NCBI RefSeq assembly: GCF_000242255.2
Contig: NC_017033.1
Coordinates: 496,001 to 560,000, forward strand
DNA from: Frateuria aurantia DSM 6220
Lineage (GTDB): Bacteria; Pseudomonadota; Gammaproteobacteria; Xanthomonadales; Rhodanobacteraceae
Length of the DNA stretch: 64,000 nt
Reading direction: 5' to 3'
Shown: positions 11,079 to 18,846 of the stretch, in pieces
How positions within the stretch are numbered: position 1 is the stretch's first letter
How the letters are laid out: every line of letters begins with the position of its first letter
Notes under the pieces: model-generated
What the model was told of the DNA's origin: nothing
What the model saw: the letters and a program-made list of their open reading frames with translations, nothing else
Database searches by the model: none
Made by a program: the position numbers and the translations under genes

Positions 11079-11267
11079 GGATGTCCCCCCGGGGCGACGC
11101 CCCTCCCACTCCGACGCTAAAACGAGGGCTGCCCCGAATGCAAGTCCTCGCAGGCGGAGGGCCGGCCGCGCTATCGAGTTGTCGGCATGGGTGTAGCATA
11201 CCGGTGGTCATGGGGTGGCCTCCGGTGTCGCCTCGGCCCTTTGTCCCGCTTTGTGAGGAAGACTTGC

Positions 11268-11918
11268 ATGTCGATTGTCCAGGCCGCGCGCCAGCGCTAT
11301 ACCACCAAGTCCTATCAGCCCGGAAAGAGCTTGCCCGAAGAGACCGTGCAGCAGTTGTGCGAACTGCTGCGCCTGAGTCCTTCCTCGGTGAACTCCCAGC
11401 CTTGGCATTTCGTGGTGGCGGGCACGCCCGAAGGCAGGGCCCGGATCGCCAAGGCCACCGAGCAGCAGGCCTACAACAGCGCCAAGATTCTCGATGCCTC
11501 GCATGTGATCGTGCTGTGTCAGCGCGTCGATTTCGATGAGACCTATCTGCAGCGCCTGCTGGACCAGGAACAGGCGGACGGCCGGTTTGCGACGGCCGAG
11601 GCCCGCAACGGGCAGGCCGGGACGCGCCGCTTCTATACCGATCTGCATCGCTATGATCTGAAGGATCTGCCGCAGTGGGCGGGTCGTCAGGTGTATCTGG
11701 CACTGGGTTCGCTGCTGCTGGGCGCTGCCAGCCTGGGTGTCGATGCGACGCCGATGGAGGGCTTCGATGCCAGCGTTCTGGATCGCGAACTGGGCCTGCA
11801 CGCCAAGGGCTTCGGCAGTCTTGTCGTGGTCAGCCTCGGTCATCGTGCGTCCGGCGATTTCAATGCGCAATTGCCGAAATCGCGATTGCCGCAGGCTGAA
11901 ACATTCAGTTTCCTGTAA
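11268..11918 (+). CDS. Nitroreductase family protein (NfsB-like)
   Basis: FMN-dependent NAD(P)H oxidoreductase of 216 residues. Family segments: ARQRYTTKSYQPGKSL (about 7-22), LRLSPSSVNSQPWHFVV (about 35-51; FMN binding and dimer interface), a GRQVYLALGSLLLGAASLG helix and the GVDATPMEGFD loop. NfsB relatives reduce nitroaromatics, quinones and dihydropteridine. The ATG at 11268 follows GAGGAAG. It precedes the FMN riboswitch, and as an FMN enzyme it is a thematic neighbour of the riboflavin genes; a strong hairpin separates the two. Confidence 0.9.
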   Translation: MSIVQAARQRYTTKSYQPGKSLPEETVQQLCELLRLSPSSVNSQPWHFVVAGTPEGRARIAKATEQQAYNSAKILDASHVIVLCQRVDFDETYLQRLLDQEQADGRFATAEARNGQAGTRRFYTDLHRYDLKDLPQWAGRQVYLALGSLLLGAASLGVDATPMEGFDASVLDRELGLHAKGFGSLVVVSLGHRASGDFNAQLPKSRLPQAETFSFL

Positions 11919-11927
11919 GCGCCCAGT

Positions 11928-11961
11928 CCGCCGCAGCGGCCTGCCGAGGCCGCTGCGGCGG
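11928..11961. terminator. Strong 15-bp hairpin after the nitroreductase gene
   Basis: Perfect inverted repeat: CCGCCGCAGCGGCCT at 11928-11942 pairs with AGGCCGCTGCGGCGG at 11947-11961 around a GCCG loop. It begins ten bases after the stop codon. No U-run follows, so it is either an atypical terminator or an mRNA 3'-end stabiliser that insulates the riboswitch transcript. Confidence 0.55.
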
Positions 11962-12041
11962 GCAGCCCCCCTGAGGCGGCCTGTCGTCAGCGGCCGTGCG
12001 TGCTATGATCCGGATGCCGGCTTCTGGCCGGCATCAATGAC

Positions 12042-12217
12042 GTCTTCAGGGCGGGGTGTGATTCCCCACCGGCGGTAGGCGTCCAGCCCGTCTCGACGGG
12101 TCGGATGCGAGCCCGCGAGCGCTTTCCGATGAGGGAAAGGTCAGCAGATCCGGTCAGATGCCGGAGCCGACGGTAGGAAACCGATAGGTTTCCTGAAAGT
12201 CCGGATGAAAGAAGACG
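12042..12217 (+). promoter_or_regulatory. FMN (RFN element) riboswitch upstream of ribE
   Basis: The conserved RFN landmarks appear in order: GTCTTCAGGGCGGGGTG, ATTCCCCACCGGCGGT, AGCCCGCGAGCG, CAGATCCGGT followed by GATGCCGGAGCCGACGG, then GAAAGTCCGGATGAAAGAAGAC, whose end pairs with the start to close P1. It binds FMN and should switch off the ribE-led transcript when FMN is plentiful. It sits 134 bases before the ribE ATG. A candidate terminator follows it. Confidence 0.96.
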
Positions 12218-12235
12218 GCTGGGTGGGGGGCGATC

Positions 12236-12269
12236 CGCCCGCCCATGCCTCATGCCTTGGGGCGTTTTT
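12236..12269 (+). terminator. Candidate intrinsic terminator of the FMN riboswitch expression platform
   Basis: CGCCC at 12240-12244 can pair with GGGCG at 12260-12264, directly followed by TTTTT at 12265-12269. Upstream, GGGTGGGGGGCG at 12221-12232 can instead pair with the same CCGCCCGCCC segment (12235-12244), giving a plausible antiterminator. This fits transcriptional control, though the terminator stem is short. Confidence 0.5.
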
Positions 12270-12297
12270 CGCTGATCCATGCTGCGGGAAACGTTTC

Positions 12298-12351
12298 ATG
12301 AATATCAAAATGCATCTGTGCCCGGCTCACCCGCGTCAGGAGGTGGGCTGA
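12298..12351 (+). CDS. Possible 17-codon leader peptide overlapping the ribE start
   Basis: An ATG at 12298 opens 17 codons, and its TGA (12349-12351) shares its last A with the ribE ATG. The predicted peptide begins MNIKMHLCPAH. The ribE Shine-Dalgarno AGGAGG lies inside this frame. Only a weak GGGAAA precedes its ATG. It could couple ribE translation to the leader, or be chance. Confidence 0.25.
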   Translation: MNIKMHLCPAHPRQEVG

Positions 12352-12992
12352 TGTTTACAGGAATCATCCAGGCCGTAGGATCCCTGCGGCGGCGTGAACC
12401 GCGTGGCGGTGACGTCCGCCTGGCCATCGATACCGGTTCGCTGGATCTGGCCGATGTCGCTCTGGGCGACAGCATCGCGGTTTCCGGCGTCTGCCTGACC
12501 GTTGTCAGTCTGGAAGCGCGGGGCTTCACCGCCGATGTCTCCAACGAAACCCTGTCCCTGACGACCCTGGGTGGTCTGGCCAGCGGTGACGCGGTCAATC
12601 TGGAGAAGGCCTTGCGTCTGGCCGACAGGCTGGGCGGACATCTGGTCTCCGGCCATGTCGATGGTCTGGGTCGCATCATCTCGATCACGCCGGATGCGCG
12701 CTCCCTGCGCTGGACCTTTGAGGTACCGCCGGCCCTGGCCCGTTATATCGTGGCCAAGGGCTCGGTCTGCATCGACGGCACCAGCCTGACTGTCAATGAG
12801 ATCAACGGCCAGCGCTTCGGCATCAACCTGATTCCGCATACCGTGGAGCACACCGCTTTCAGTCAGCGTCGCCCCGGAGATGCCGTCAATATCGAGGTCG
12901 ATCTGGTCGCGCGCTATATCGAGCGCCTGGTCGGCGGTCAGGGTGGTGGTGGCATCTCCGCGGAATTTCTGCAGCGCCACGGTTTCGCCTGA
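12351..12992 (+). CDS. ribE: Riboflavin synthase, alpha chain
   Basis: Dismutates two 6,7-dimethyl-8-ribityllumazine molecules to riboflavin. The 213-residue protein shows the internal duplication of the family: lumazine-binding domain 1 from [12 protein letters not shown] with SVNETL-like [11 protein letters not shown], and domain 2 with [18 protein letters not shown] and a matching [10 protein letters not shown] segment. The start at 12351 follows AGGAGG closely. It is the first gene after the FMN riboswitch and heads the ribE-ribB group. It corresponds to E. coli ribC in the alternative naming. Confidence 0.96.
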   Translation: MFTGIIQAVGSLRRREPRGGDVRLAIDTGSLDLADVALGDSIAVSGVCLTVVSLEARGFTADVSNETLSLTTLGGLASGDAVNLEKALRLADRLGGHLVSGHVDGLGRIISITPDARSLRWTFEVPPALARYIVAKGSVCIDGTSLTVNEINGQRFGINLIPHTVEHTAFSQRRPGDAVNIEVDLVARYIERLVGGQGGGGISAEFLQRHGFA

Positions 12993-13063
12993 AGCCTCCG
13001 GTTCCCGAGGCCGGCGCCTGATCCGACAGCCGGCTCCCCAAGCATTGCGCAAGGTTAAGCATC

Positions 13064-14035
13064 ATGGCATTCGACAGCATCGCTTCCATCATTGAAGACC
13101 TGCGGCAGGGCCGCATGGTGATCATCGTCGATGACGAAGATCGGGAAAACGAAGGTGACCTGGTCATGGCCGCGGAAAAAGTGCGGCCCGCAGACATCAA
13201 CTTCATGATCAAGGAGGCACGCGGCCTGCTGTGCCTGCCGGTCACCGAATCCCGGGCAGCGCAGCTGGGACTGGCGCCGATGGTCAACGCCAACCAGTCG
13301 CCCTACCACACCAATTTCACGGTTTCGATCGAGGCCGCCGACGGCGTCACGACCGGTATTTCGGCCCCGGACCGGGCACGGACCATCCAGGCGGCCGTGG
13401 CTGCCGGGGCGAGAGCGGAAGATCTGGTCCGCCCCGGCCATATTTTTCCCCTGATCGCTCGTCCCGGCGGTGTGCTGCAGCGGGCAGGCCATACCGAAGC
13501 GGGCTGCGATCTGGTGGGTCTGGCCGGACTGGAGCCCGCGGCCGCACTGATCGAGATCCTGCGCGATGACGGCGAGATGGCCCGGCGCCCGGAACTGGAA
13601 CGGTTTGCTCTGCAGCATGGTCTGAAGATCGGCACCATTGCCGCCCTGATCCAGTATCGACTGGCCACTGAAGTGCTGGTGGATGCCGTGCGGACCGATA
13701 CGGTCGAGACGCCCCAGGGGGCATTCCGGCGTGCGCTGTTCCGTGATCGCATCGATGGCCAGCTGCATGAATTGTGGTCACTGGGCGATCCCGGTTCACT
13801 GGATCCGGCGGCGGCCGAGGTGGTGCTGGTGCCCGCCGGTTCTGAGTGGCAGTCAGGTACCGTGCCCCCCGAGCTGGAATCCATCGGCCAGGCCGGGGAC
13901 GGCTTGCTGGTGCGGATTTCGGTCGGCGACGGACATGACAGCGAGCGCCGTCGTTGGGATCGCCGCCAGTTGGCGACTCAGATCCTTGGTCAGTTGTGCC
14001 CGGATGCGCCTGCGGCTGTTGGCATCACGACCTGA
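13064..14035 (+). CDS. ribB: 3,4-dihydroxy-2-butanone 4-phosphate synthase with degenerate GTP cyclohydrolase II-like tail
   Basis: Residues 1-205 form an intact RibB domain that converts ribulose 5-phosphate to [21 protein letters not shown] near 23, the RARTI region, and [20 protein letters not shown] with HTEAGCDL near 140-150. Residues 205-323 start like RibA ([20 protein letters not shown]) but lack the zinc motif CLTGDVFGS...CDC and the GTP-binding core. Such RibB-RibA-like fusions with a dead tail are known in other gammaproteobacteria, so a separate ribA is expected elsewhere. It lies 71 bases after ribE, probably in the same riboswitch-controlled transcript. Confidence 0.92.
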   Translation: MAFDSIASIIEDLRQGRMVIIVDDEDRENEGDLVMAAEKVRPADINFMIKEARGLLCLPVTESRAAQLGLAPMVNANQSPYHTNFTVSIEAADGVTTGISAPDRARTIQAAVAAGARAEDLVRPGHIFPLIARPGGVLQRAGHTEAGCDLVGLAGLEPAAALIEILRDDGEMARRPELERFALQHGLKIGTIAALIQYRLATEVLVDAVRTDTVETPQGAFRRALFRDRIDGQLHELWSLGDPGSLDPAAAEVVLVPAGSEWQSGTVPPELESIGQAGDGLLVRISVGDGHDSERRRWDRRQLATQILGQLCPDAPAAVGITT

Positions 14036-14153
14036 GCCGACCGATCGGCATCAGGCCCGTTTCGCGCTTCCGCCTGCCGGCGACTGGTGCAGATGGACGC
14101 TGTGCTGGATGATCGCCATAACCTCTTCCAAGATCCTGCAGGGCCCATCTCCG

Positions 14154-15125
14154 ATGTCCAGCTCGTTTCCTCCCGTGATTCATCTGCTGGCGCCCTCCAG
14201 CGTGCCGGCCGACCTGGGTGTGGCACGTCGAGGTGTGCAGCGTCTGCAGCAACTGGGTTGCGACGTCCGCCATGCCGGTGTGCTGGAACGGACGATGCAG
14301 CGTTTTGCCGGCAGCGACCTCGAGCGGGCGGCGGATATCAACCAGCTGGCCACGTCGGCGGAACTGCCGGATCTGGCGCTGGCGGTGCGTGGCGGTTATG
14401 GCGCCAGCCGTCTGCTGGCGATGCTGGACTACCCGGCCCTGGCCGAGCGCCTGCGGGCGCAGTGCCTGCCCCTGGTCGGCTACAGCGATTTCACGGCGCT
14501 GCAGATGGCCTTGTATAGCCAGGCTGGCCTGATCACCCTGGGCGGGCCGATGCTGACCGATTTCGGGGCGGCTACGCCCAGTATCTTCAGCTGGGAGCGG
14601 TTCTGGGCGGCACTGAGTCAGGTGCAGCCGGAACTGGCGTGGCGACCGGTCTCGCAACCCGCCGCCGGGCTGGACCTGCAGGGGCCGCTGTGGGGCGGCA
14701 ATCTGGCGATGCTGTGCAGTTTGTTGGGGACCCCTTATTTCCCGGCCATCGAAGATGGTCTGCTGTTTCTGGAGGATGTCGGCGAGGCACCTTACCGGAT
14801 CGAGCGGCTGCTGTACCAGTTGCTGTGGTCCGGGGTGCTGGATCGCCAGCAAGCGGTGATACTGGGTGATTTCACCGATTGCAGCGGTGGCCCCAGGGAT
14901 CAGGGCTACGGCTTGAGCGATGCGCTGGCCCAGTTCCGGCGGCACTGTCCGATACCGGTCATCGATGGTCTGCCTTTCGGCCATGATCGGGACAAGGCCA
15001 CCCTGCCTTTCGGGGCCCCGGGCCACCTGTGGACAGCGGGCGATCAGGTCTGTCTGAGCTTCCACGGCCACCCCCGGCTGGCGCGGCCTTTTGCGCCGCC
15101 GCTGCCATCGGCGGACCCGGCATAA
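14154..15125 (+). CDS. ldcA: LD-carboxypeptidase (muramoyltetrapeptide carboxypeptidase family)
   Basis: Peptidase family S66 protein of 323 residues, expected to remove the terminal D-Ala from muropeptide tetrapeptides during murein recycling in the cytosol. Visible hallmarks: VRGGYGASRLLAMLDY with the following LVGYSDFTALQMALY (nucleophilic Ser region), LWGGNLAMLCSLLGTPY and FLEDVGEAPYRIERLLYQL (Glu of the catalytic triad), then the late His in GLPFGHDRDKATLPFG. The start at 14154 was chosen because earlier in-frame codons run into ribB; no strong ribosome site is evident. It sits unusually between ribB and ribH. Confidence 0.9.
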   Translation: MSSSFPPVIHLLAPSSVPADLGVARRGVQRLQQLGCDVRHAGVLERTMQRFAGSDLERAADINQLATSAELPDLALAVRGGYGASRLLAMLDYPALAERLRAQCLPLVGYSDFTALQMALYSQAGLITLGGPMLTDFGAATPSIFSWERFWAALSQVQPELAWRPVSQPAAGLDLQGPLWGGNLAMLCSLLGTPYFPAIEDGLLFLEDVGEAPYRIERLLYQLLWSGVLDRQQAVILGDFTDCSGGPRDQGYGLSDALAQFRRHCPIPVIDGLPFGHDRDKATLPFGAPGHLWTAGDQVCLSFHGHPRLARPFAPPLPSADPA

Positions 15126-15190
15126 GCAAGCTAAACACGTTAAACTATTGAACTTCGCGAAATGCGAGAAGTGATCAGGACATCAAAGAC

Positions 15191-15655
15191 ATGCAGATTC
15201 TAGAAGGCGATTTCGCCACCCCCAAGGGCCGGTTTGCCATCGTGGCGGGCCGCTTCAACGGCTTCGTGGTCGAGCCCCTGGTTCACGGTGCGCGCGATGC
15301 GCTGGTGCGTCATGGCGTGGACGATGCCGCCATTGATCTGGTCAAGGTACCGGGTGCCTGGGAAATCGCGCTGGCGGCCCGCAAGCTGGCCGACAGTGGC
15401 CGTTATGCCGCCGTGATCGCCCTGGGCGCGGTGATTCGCGGCTCGACCCCGCATTTCGACTATGTCGCCGGCGAATCGGCCAAGGGTCTGGCCCAGGCTG
15501 CCCTGAGCACCGGCGTGCCGGTGATCTTCGGCGTACTGACCACCGACAGTATCGAGCAGGCCATCGAGCGTGCCGGCACCAAGGCCGGCAACAAGGGCGC
15601 TGACGCGGCCCTGGCGGCGATCGAGATGGTCAACCTGTACGGGAAGCTGGCATGA
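15191..15655 (+). CDS. ribH: 6,7-dimethyl-8-ribityllumazine synthase
   Basis: Condenses the pyrimidine intermediate with DHBP, assembling into a capsid-like or pentameric complex. The 154-residue protein has the usual motifs: [17 protein letters not shown], the [14 protein letters not shown] stretch, [20 protein letters not shown] and [23 protein letters not shown]. Start follows AGGA. A 65-base gap separates it from the LD-carboxypeptidase gene. Its stop overlaps the nusB start by four bases, so ribH-nusB are translationally coupled. Confidence 0.96.
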   Translation: MQILEGDFATPKGRFAIVAGRFNGFVVEPLVHGARDALVRHGVDDAAIDLVKVPGAWEIALAARKLADSGRYAAVIALGAVIRGSTPHFDYVAGESAKGLAQAALSTGVPVIFGVLTTDSIEQAIERAGTKAGNKGADAALAAIEMVNLYGKLA

Positions 15656-16104
15656 GCCGCCGTCCCGAGGGCGTGGATCTGGCCGCGCGTTCGCGCGCCC
15701 GTCGCCGCGCCCTGCAGGCCATCTATGCCTGGCAGATGAGCGGCAGCCACATGCAGGCCGTGGTCGAGCAGTTCCGCCATGAGCAGGACATGGAAATTGC
15801 CGATATCGAATATTTCGAGGATCTGCTGCATGGTGTCGAGCGCCATGTCGACGAACTGGATGCGCAGATCAAGCCCTTCGTCGACCGCGAAGTGACCCAG
15901 ATCGATCCGATCGAACGCGCCGCCCTGCGGCTGGCGGCCTACGAGCTGGCCCATCGGCCGGACGTGCCCTACCGCGTGGTGATCAACGAGGCGATCGAAG
16001 TGACCAAGCGCTTCGGTGCCGACCACGGTCACAGTTATGTCAACGGCGTGCTGGACAAGCTGGCGGCCAGCTTGCGCGGTACGGAAAAACAGGGCCAGGC
16101 CTGA
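15652..16104 (+). CDS. nusB: Transcription antitermination factor NusB
   Basis: All-helical RNA-binding protein of 150 residues that with NusE binds boxA for rRNA antitermination. Visible: an Arg-rich N-terminus ([19 protein letters not shown]), [38 protein letters not shown] is split here only by description into its [15 protein letters not shown] and [16 protein letters not shown] halves, and the C-terminal VNGVLDKLA. The ATG overlaps the ribH stop. The ribH-nusB-thiL-pgpA order matches E. coli. Confidence 0.96.
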   Translation: MSRRPEGVDLAARSRARRRALQAIYAWQMSGSHMQAVVEQFRHEQDMEIADIEYFEDLLHGVERHVDELDAQIKPFVDREVTQIDPIERAALRLAAYELAHRPDVPYRVVINEAIEVTKRFGADHGHSYVNGVLDKLAASLRGTEKQGQA

Positions 16105-16120
16105 TCCGGAAGCCGGTACC

Positions 16121-17089
16121 ATGGAATTCAGTCTGATCGACCGCATCAGCGGCTTCACCTATCAGCGGCGTGATGACGTGCTGCTGGGCATCGGCGATGA
16201 TGCCGCCCTGCTGCAGGTACCGGCGGGCCAGAGTCTGGTCGTCGCCGTCGATACCATGGTCGAGGGCGTGCATTTTCTGCCCGGCACGGCTCCGGCCGAT
16301 CTGGGCTGGAAGGCGCTGGCCGTGAATTTATCCGATCTGGCGGCGATGGGGGCGATGCCGGCCTGGGCCTTGCTGGCCCTGACCTTGCCCACGGGTGATG
16401 CCGCCTTTGTGGATGGCTTTGCCGCCGGTTTCGCCGCCCTGGCCCGGCCCCATCGGCTGGCCCTGGTCGGTGGTGATACCACGGGCGGTCCACTGGCTTT
16501 CAGCGTCACCGTGCATGGTTTCGTGCCTCCCGACCAGGCCCTGACCCGCGACGGTGCCCGCGAGGGTGATCTGGTGATGGTGACCGGCAGTGTCGGCGAA
16601 GGTGCCGGAGGTCTGGCCTGCCTGCGCAAATACGGCGTGCAGGTCCAGGACGAGGGTGACATCGGGCAGCTGGTTGCCCGTGTGCGCAGGCCCCGCCCGC
16701 AACTTGGGGCAGGCCTGGCACTGCGGGGCCAGGCTACGGCCTGCATCGATATTTCCGATGGTCTGCTGGCTGATCTGGGCCATATCTGTCGTCGCAGTGG
16801 CGTGGGGGCCGAGCTCGACGCCGACCGGCTGCCCCTGTCCGATGCCTTGCAGTCGGTGTTCGGCGCGGAGCAGGCTTGTCGCTTCGGTCTGTCCGGTGGC
16901 GATGATTACGAATTGTGCTTCACCGTGCCCGAGTCCCGCGCCCATGCGGTGCAGGGGGATCTGGCGCGGATCGGCTGCAGCGCCACCCCGATCGGCCGCA
17001 TCGTGCGGGGCGAGGGGGTCGGCGTGCGTGACGCCGGTGGACAGTGGCTCGATATCGAATCGGCCGGCTGGGATCACTTCGCGGCATGA
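16121..17089 (+). CDS. thiL: Thiamine-monophosphate kinase
   Basis: Phosphorylates TMP to thiamine diphosphate, the last step of thiamine cofactor synthesis. 322 residues, AIR-synthetase fold. Family signatures: GIGDDAALL near 23, DTMVEGVHF near 43, AVNLSDLAAMGAMP near 67, VGGDTTGGP, and ACIDISDGLLADLGHI in the C-terminal half followed by LSGGDDYELCF. The start at 16121 (MEFSLIDRI) matches the family's usual EF-L/I N-terminus. It lies 16 bases after nusB and its stop overlaps the pgpA start. Confidence 0.95.
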   Translation: MEFSLIDRISGFTYQRRDDVLLGIGDDAALLQVPAGQSLVVAVDTMVEGVHFLPGTAPADLGWKALAVNLSDLAAMGAMPAWALLALTLPTGDAAFVDGFAAGFAALARPHRLALVGGDTTGGPLAFSVTVHGFVPPDQALTRDGAREGDLVMVTGSVGEGAGGLACLRKYGVQVQDEGDIGQLVARVRRPRPQLGAGLALRGQATACIDISDGLLADLGHICRRSGVGAELDADRLPLSDALQSVFGAEQACRFGLSGGDDYELCFTVPESRAHAVQGDLARIGCSATPIGRIVRGEGVGVRDAGGQWLDIESAGWDHFAA

Positions 17090-17598
17090 CGATCGGTCGC
17101 GAGCGTCTGCAGCTGACGCCGGCCCAGCGCCGGGATCTGATGGCCTCTCCGGCCGGCTGGCTGGCTACCGGCTTCGGCAGCGGCCTGGCGCCGGTCGCGC
17201 AAGGGACGGTCGGTTCGGCCGTGTCCTTGCTGCCCTGGCTGTGGCTGCGTCATTGCAGCCTGACCAATTATCTGCTGCTGCTGCTGGCGGGTTGCCTGCT
17301 GGGCTGCTGGGCCTGCTCGGTGGCCGGACGCCGGCTGGGCGTGGATGATCACCGGGCCTTGGTATGGGATGAATTCATCGGTCAGTGGCTGGCCTTGCTG
17401 CCGGTGCTGGATCAGCCCGGCTGGTGGTGGCCGTTGGCCGGTTTCGGTCTGTTCCGGCTGTTCGATGCAGGCAAGCCTTGGCCGGTCAGCTGGCTGGATC
17501 GTCATCTCAAGGGCGGTGTCGGCGTGATGCTTGACGATGTCGCCGCCGGTGCTCTGGCCGCGCTGGTGCTGTGGGGGCTGGTCCGCTGGCTGGGTTGA
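17086..17598 (+). CDS. pgpA: Phosphatidylglycerophosphatase A
   Basis: Inner-membrane phosphatase of 170 residues that makes phosphatidylglycerol from PGP. Typical: ATGFGSGLAPVAQGTVGSA (about 26-44) near the N-terminus, several hydrophobic helices, VWDEFIGQWLALL with its acidic catalytic residues, and FRLFDAGKPWPVSWLDRH near 126. The ATG overlaps the thiL stop by four bases. Together with ribH, nusB and thiL it completes the conserved four-gene module. Confidence 0.94.
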   Translation: MTIGRERLQLTPAQRRDLMASPAGWLATGFGSGLAPVAQGTVGSAVSLLPWLWLRHCSLTNYLLLLLAGCLLGCWACSVAGRRLGVDDHRALVWDEFIGQWLALLPVLDQPGWWWPLAGFGLFRLFDAGKPWPVSWLDRHLKGGVGVMLDDVAAGALAALVLWGLVRWLG

Positions 17599-17644
17599 CG
17601 GGGCAGTGGAAGCCTCTCCGCGGCCGCCGTATACGGAGAACATC

Positions 17645-18406
17645 ATGCAATACCAAAGCTCGGGCCGGCATGGCCTGATCCTCTCGGCGCTGGGGCTCGA
17701 CTTTCGTGCATCGGCGCGATCGGGCCTGGGGCGAGGCGCGGTGCGCGAGCTGCTGGCCGAAGTGGTCGACAGCGGCATCAACTACTTCCACACCCGCACG
17801 GCGGCGGCCGATGCCGACATGCAGCGGCTGCTGGGCGAACTGATCAGTGATCTGCATCTGCCCAGGGATGCGTATTGCCTGGGGGCCCAGCTTGGCGCCG
17901 CCACGACGGAGCGGCCCTGGCCGACCCAGCGCGGACTCTCCCGCAAGGCTTTGCGCGAGTCCTGTGACCAGACGCTGCGAAGGCTGGATGTCGAGTATCT
18001 GGATCTGGTCTTCTGCGAGGCCGGAGATCCGGCCACTCCGTTGGCGGAAACTCTGCTGGCGATGGATGACCTGATCCGTCAGGGCAAGGTCCTGTACTGG
18101 GGACTGACCGGCTGGTCGGCAGCGGGTGTGGCTGCCGTGCAGGAGCTGGCCGCGCTTGAGTCCCGGCGAGCGCCGATCATGCAGCAGCAGACCCTGCTGT
18201 CACCTGCTGCCGATCCGGCGCAGCCATACCGGGAAGCGCTCAGCCAGCTGGCCGAATGGACTGGGTTACGGGCCGACGGGCAGCCGGCGACCGCCGCAGC
18301 GGTGCACGAAGTGCTGACGCGAACTGATCTGGGCAGCTTGATCGTGCCCTGCCGCCAGCCGAAGGAACTCGCTGGCTGGCTGGACTGCCTGCCGGCTCCG
18401 GTTTGA
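17645..18406 (+). CDS. Aldo/keto reductase-like protein lacking the catalytic tetrad
   Basis: 253 residues against 320-350 for the closest AKR group (YghZ/Kv-beta type). The alignment by eye is clear: MQYQSSGRHGLILSALGL opens it, DSGINYFHTRTA replaces the usual DxGI-xF-D-T-A-xx-Y-G, CDQTLRRLDVEYLDLVFCEA replaces the strand ending in catalytic His, and ATPLAETLLAMDDLIRQGKV is nearly canonical. All four catalytic positions (Asp, Tyr, Lys, His) are substituted, and a segment before the C-terminus is missing. It probably binds no substrate as a reductase; a regulatory or NADPH-sensing role is speculation. It follows pgpA by 46 bases with CGGAGAA before the ATG. Confidence 0.75.
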   Translation: MQYQSSGRHGLILSALGLDFRASARSGLGRGAVRELLAEVVDSGINYFHTRTAAADADMQRLLGELISDLHLPRDAYCLGAQLGAATTERPWPTQRGLSRKALRESCDQTLRRLDVEYLDLVFCEAGDPATPLAETLLAMDDLIRQGKVLYWGLTGWSAAGVAAVQELAALESRRAPIMQQQTLLSPAADPAQPYREALSQLAEWTGLRADGQPATAAAVHEVLTRTDLGSLIVPCRQPKELAGWLDCLPAPV

Positions 18407-18482
18407 GCGCATCACCCTGCGGCAAGTCGGCAGGGAGTGATTTGGGTGGGCGACAAAAATAAATCAAATAAGGACTTGCGAA

Positions 18483-18501
18483 GTTAGTGAGAATCATTAT
18501 C
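18483..18501 (+). promoter_or_regulatory. Fur box upstream of hemP
   Basis: The 19 bases GTTAGTGAGAATCATTATC match the classical Fur consensus at about 16 of 19 positions, including all of the right half. It is 32 bases before the hemP start. Iron-replete repression of hemP is expected. Confidence 0.85.
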
Positions 18502-18533
18502 ATTGGCTTGCACCCACACTTCAGGAGTCCCTC

Positions 18534-18749
18534 ATGTCCAGCGTACTTTCCGCACGCCCCACGATCGAAGCTCCGCGCCCCCTGTTGGCCGCCAATGAAC
18601 GGCGGATGACGCCGGTCCGCCATATCCCGGTCCGCGTCATCGAAAGTCAGGTGCTGCTGGACGGCTCGCGCGAGCTGGTGATTGCCCATCAGGGGCAGTC
18701 CTATCACCTGCGTCTTACCCGCAACGACAAGCTGATTCTGACCAAGTGA
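18534..18749 (+). CDS. hemP: Hemin uptake protein HemP
   Basis: Small cytosolic protein of 71 residues. The C-terminal module is the HemP signature: PVRVIESQVLLDGSRELVI followed by HQGQSYHLRLTRNDKLILTK. HemP proteins promote heme uptake gene expression or heme handling and are usually next to a TonB-dependent heme receptor, which is absent here. CAGGAG precedes the ATG and a strong Fur box lies upstream. The protein is very small, so family assignment rests on the conserved C-terminus and the Fur context. Confidence 0.9.
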   Translation: MSSVLSARPTIEAPRPLLAANERRMTPVRHIPVRVIESQVLLDGSRELVIAHQGQSYHLRLTRNDKLILTK

Positions 18750-18846
18750 TCCGCAGGCGGCCTTGTCGCCGCCACCTACCTTTGTCGCCCAGCCATGCGG
18801 CCCGGTCCCGGTCCCGTGGGCGGGCCCAGTCTGGAGGACGGTCGTC

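Noticed and set aside
11079-11267. GC-rich leader of the NCS1 permease as a possible thiamine (TPP) riboswitch
   Set aside because: Neither the CUGAGA nor the ACCUGAUCUGGAUAAUGCC signature is present on either strand.
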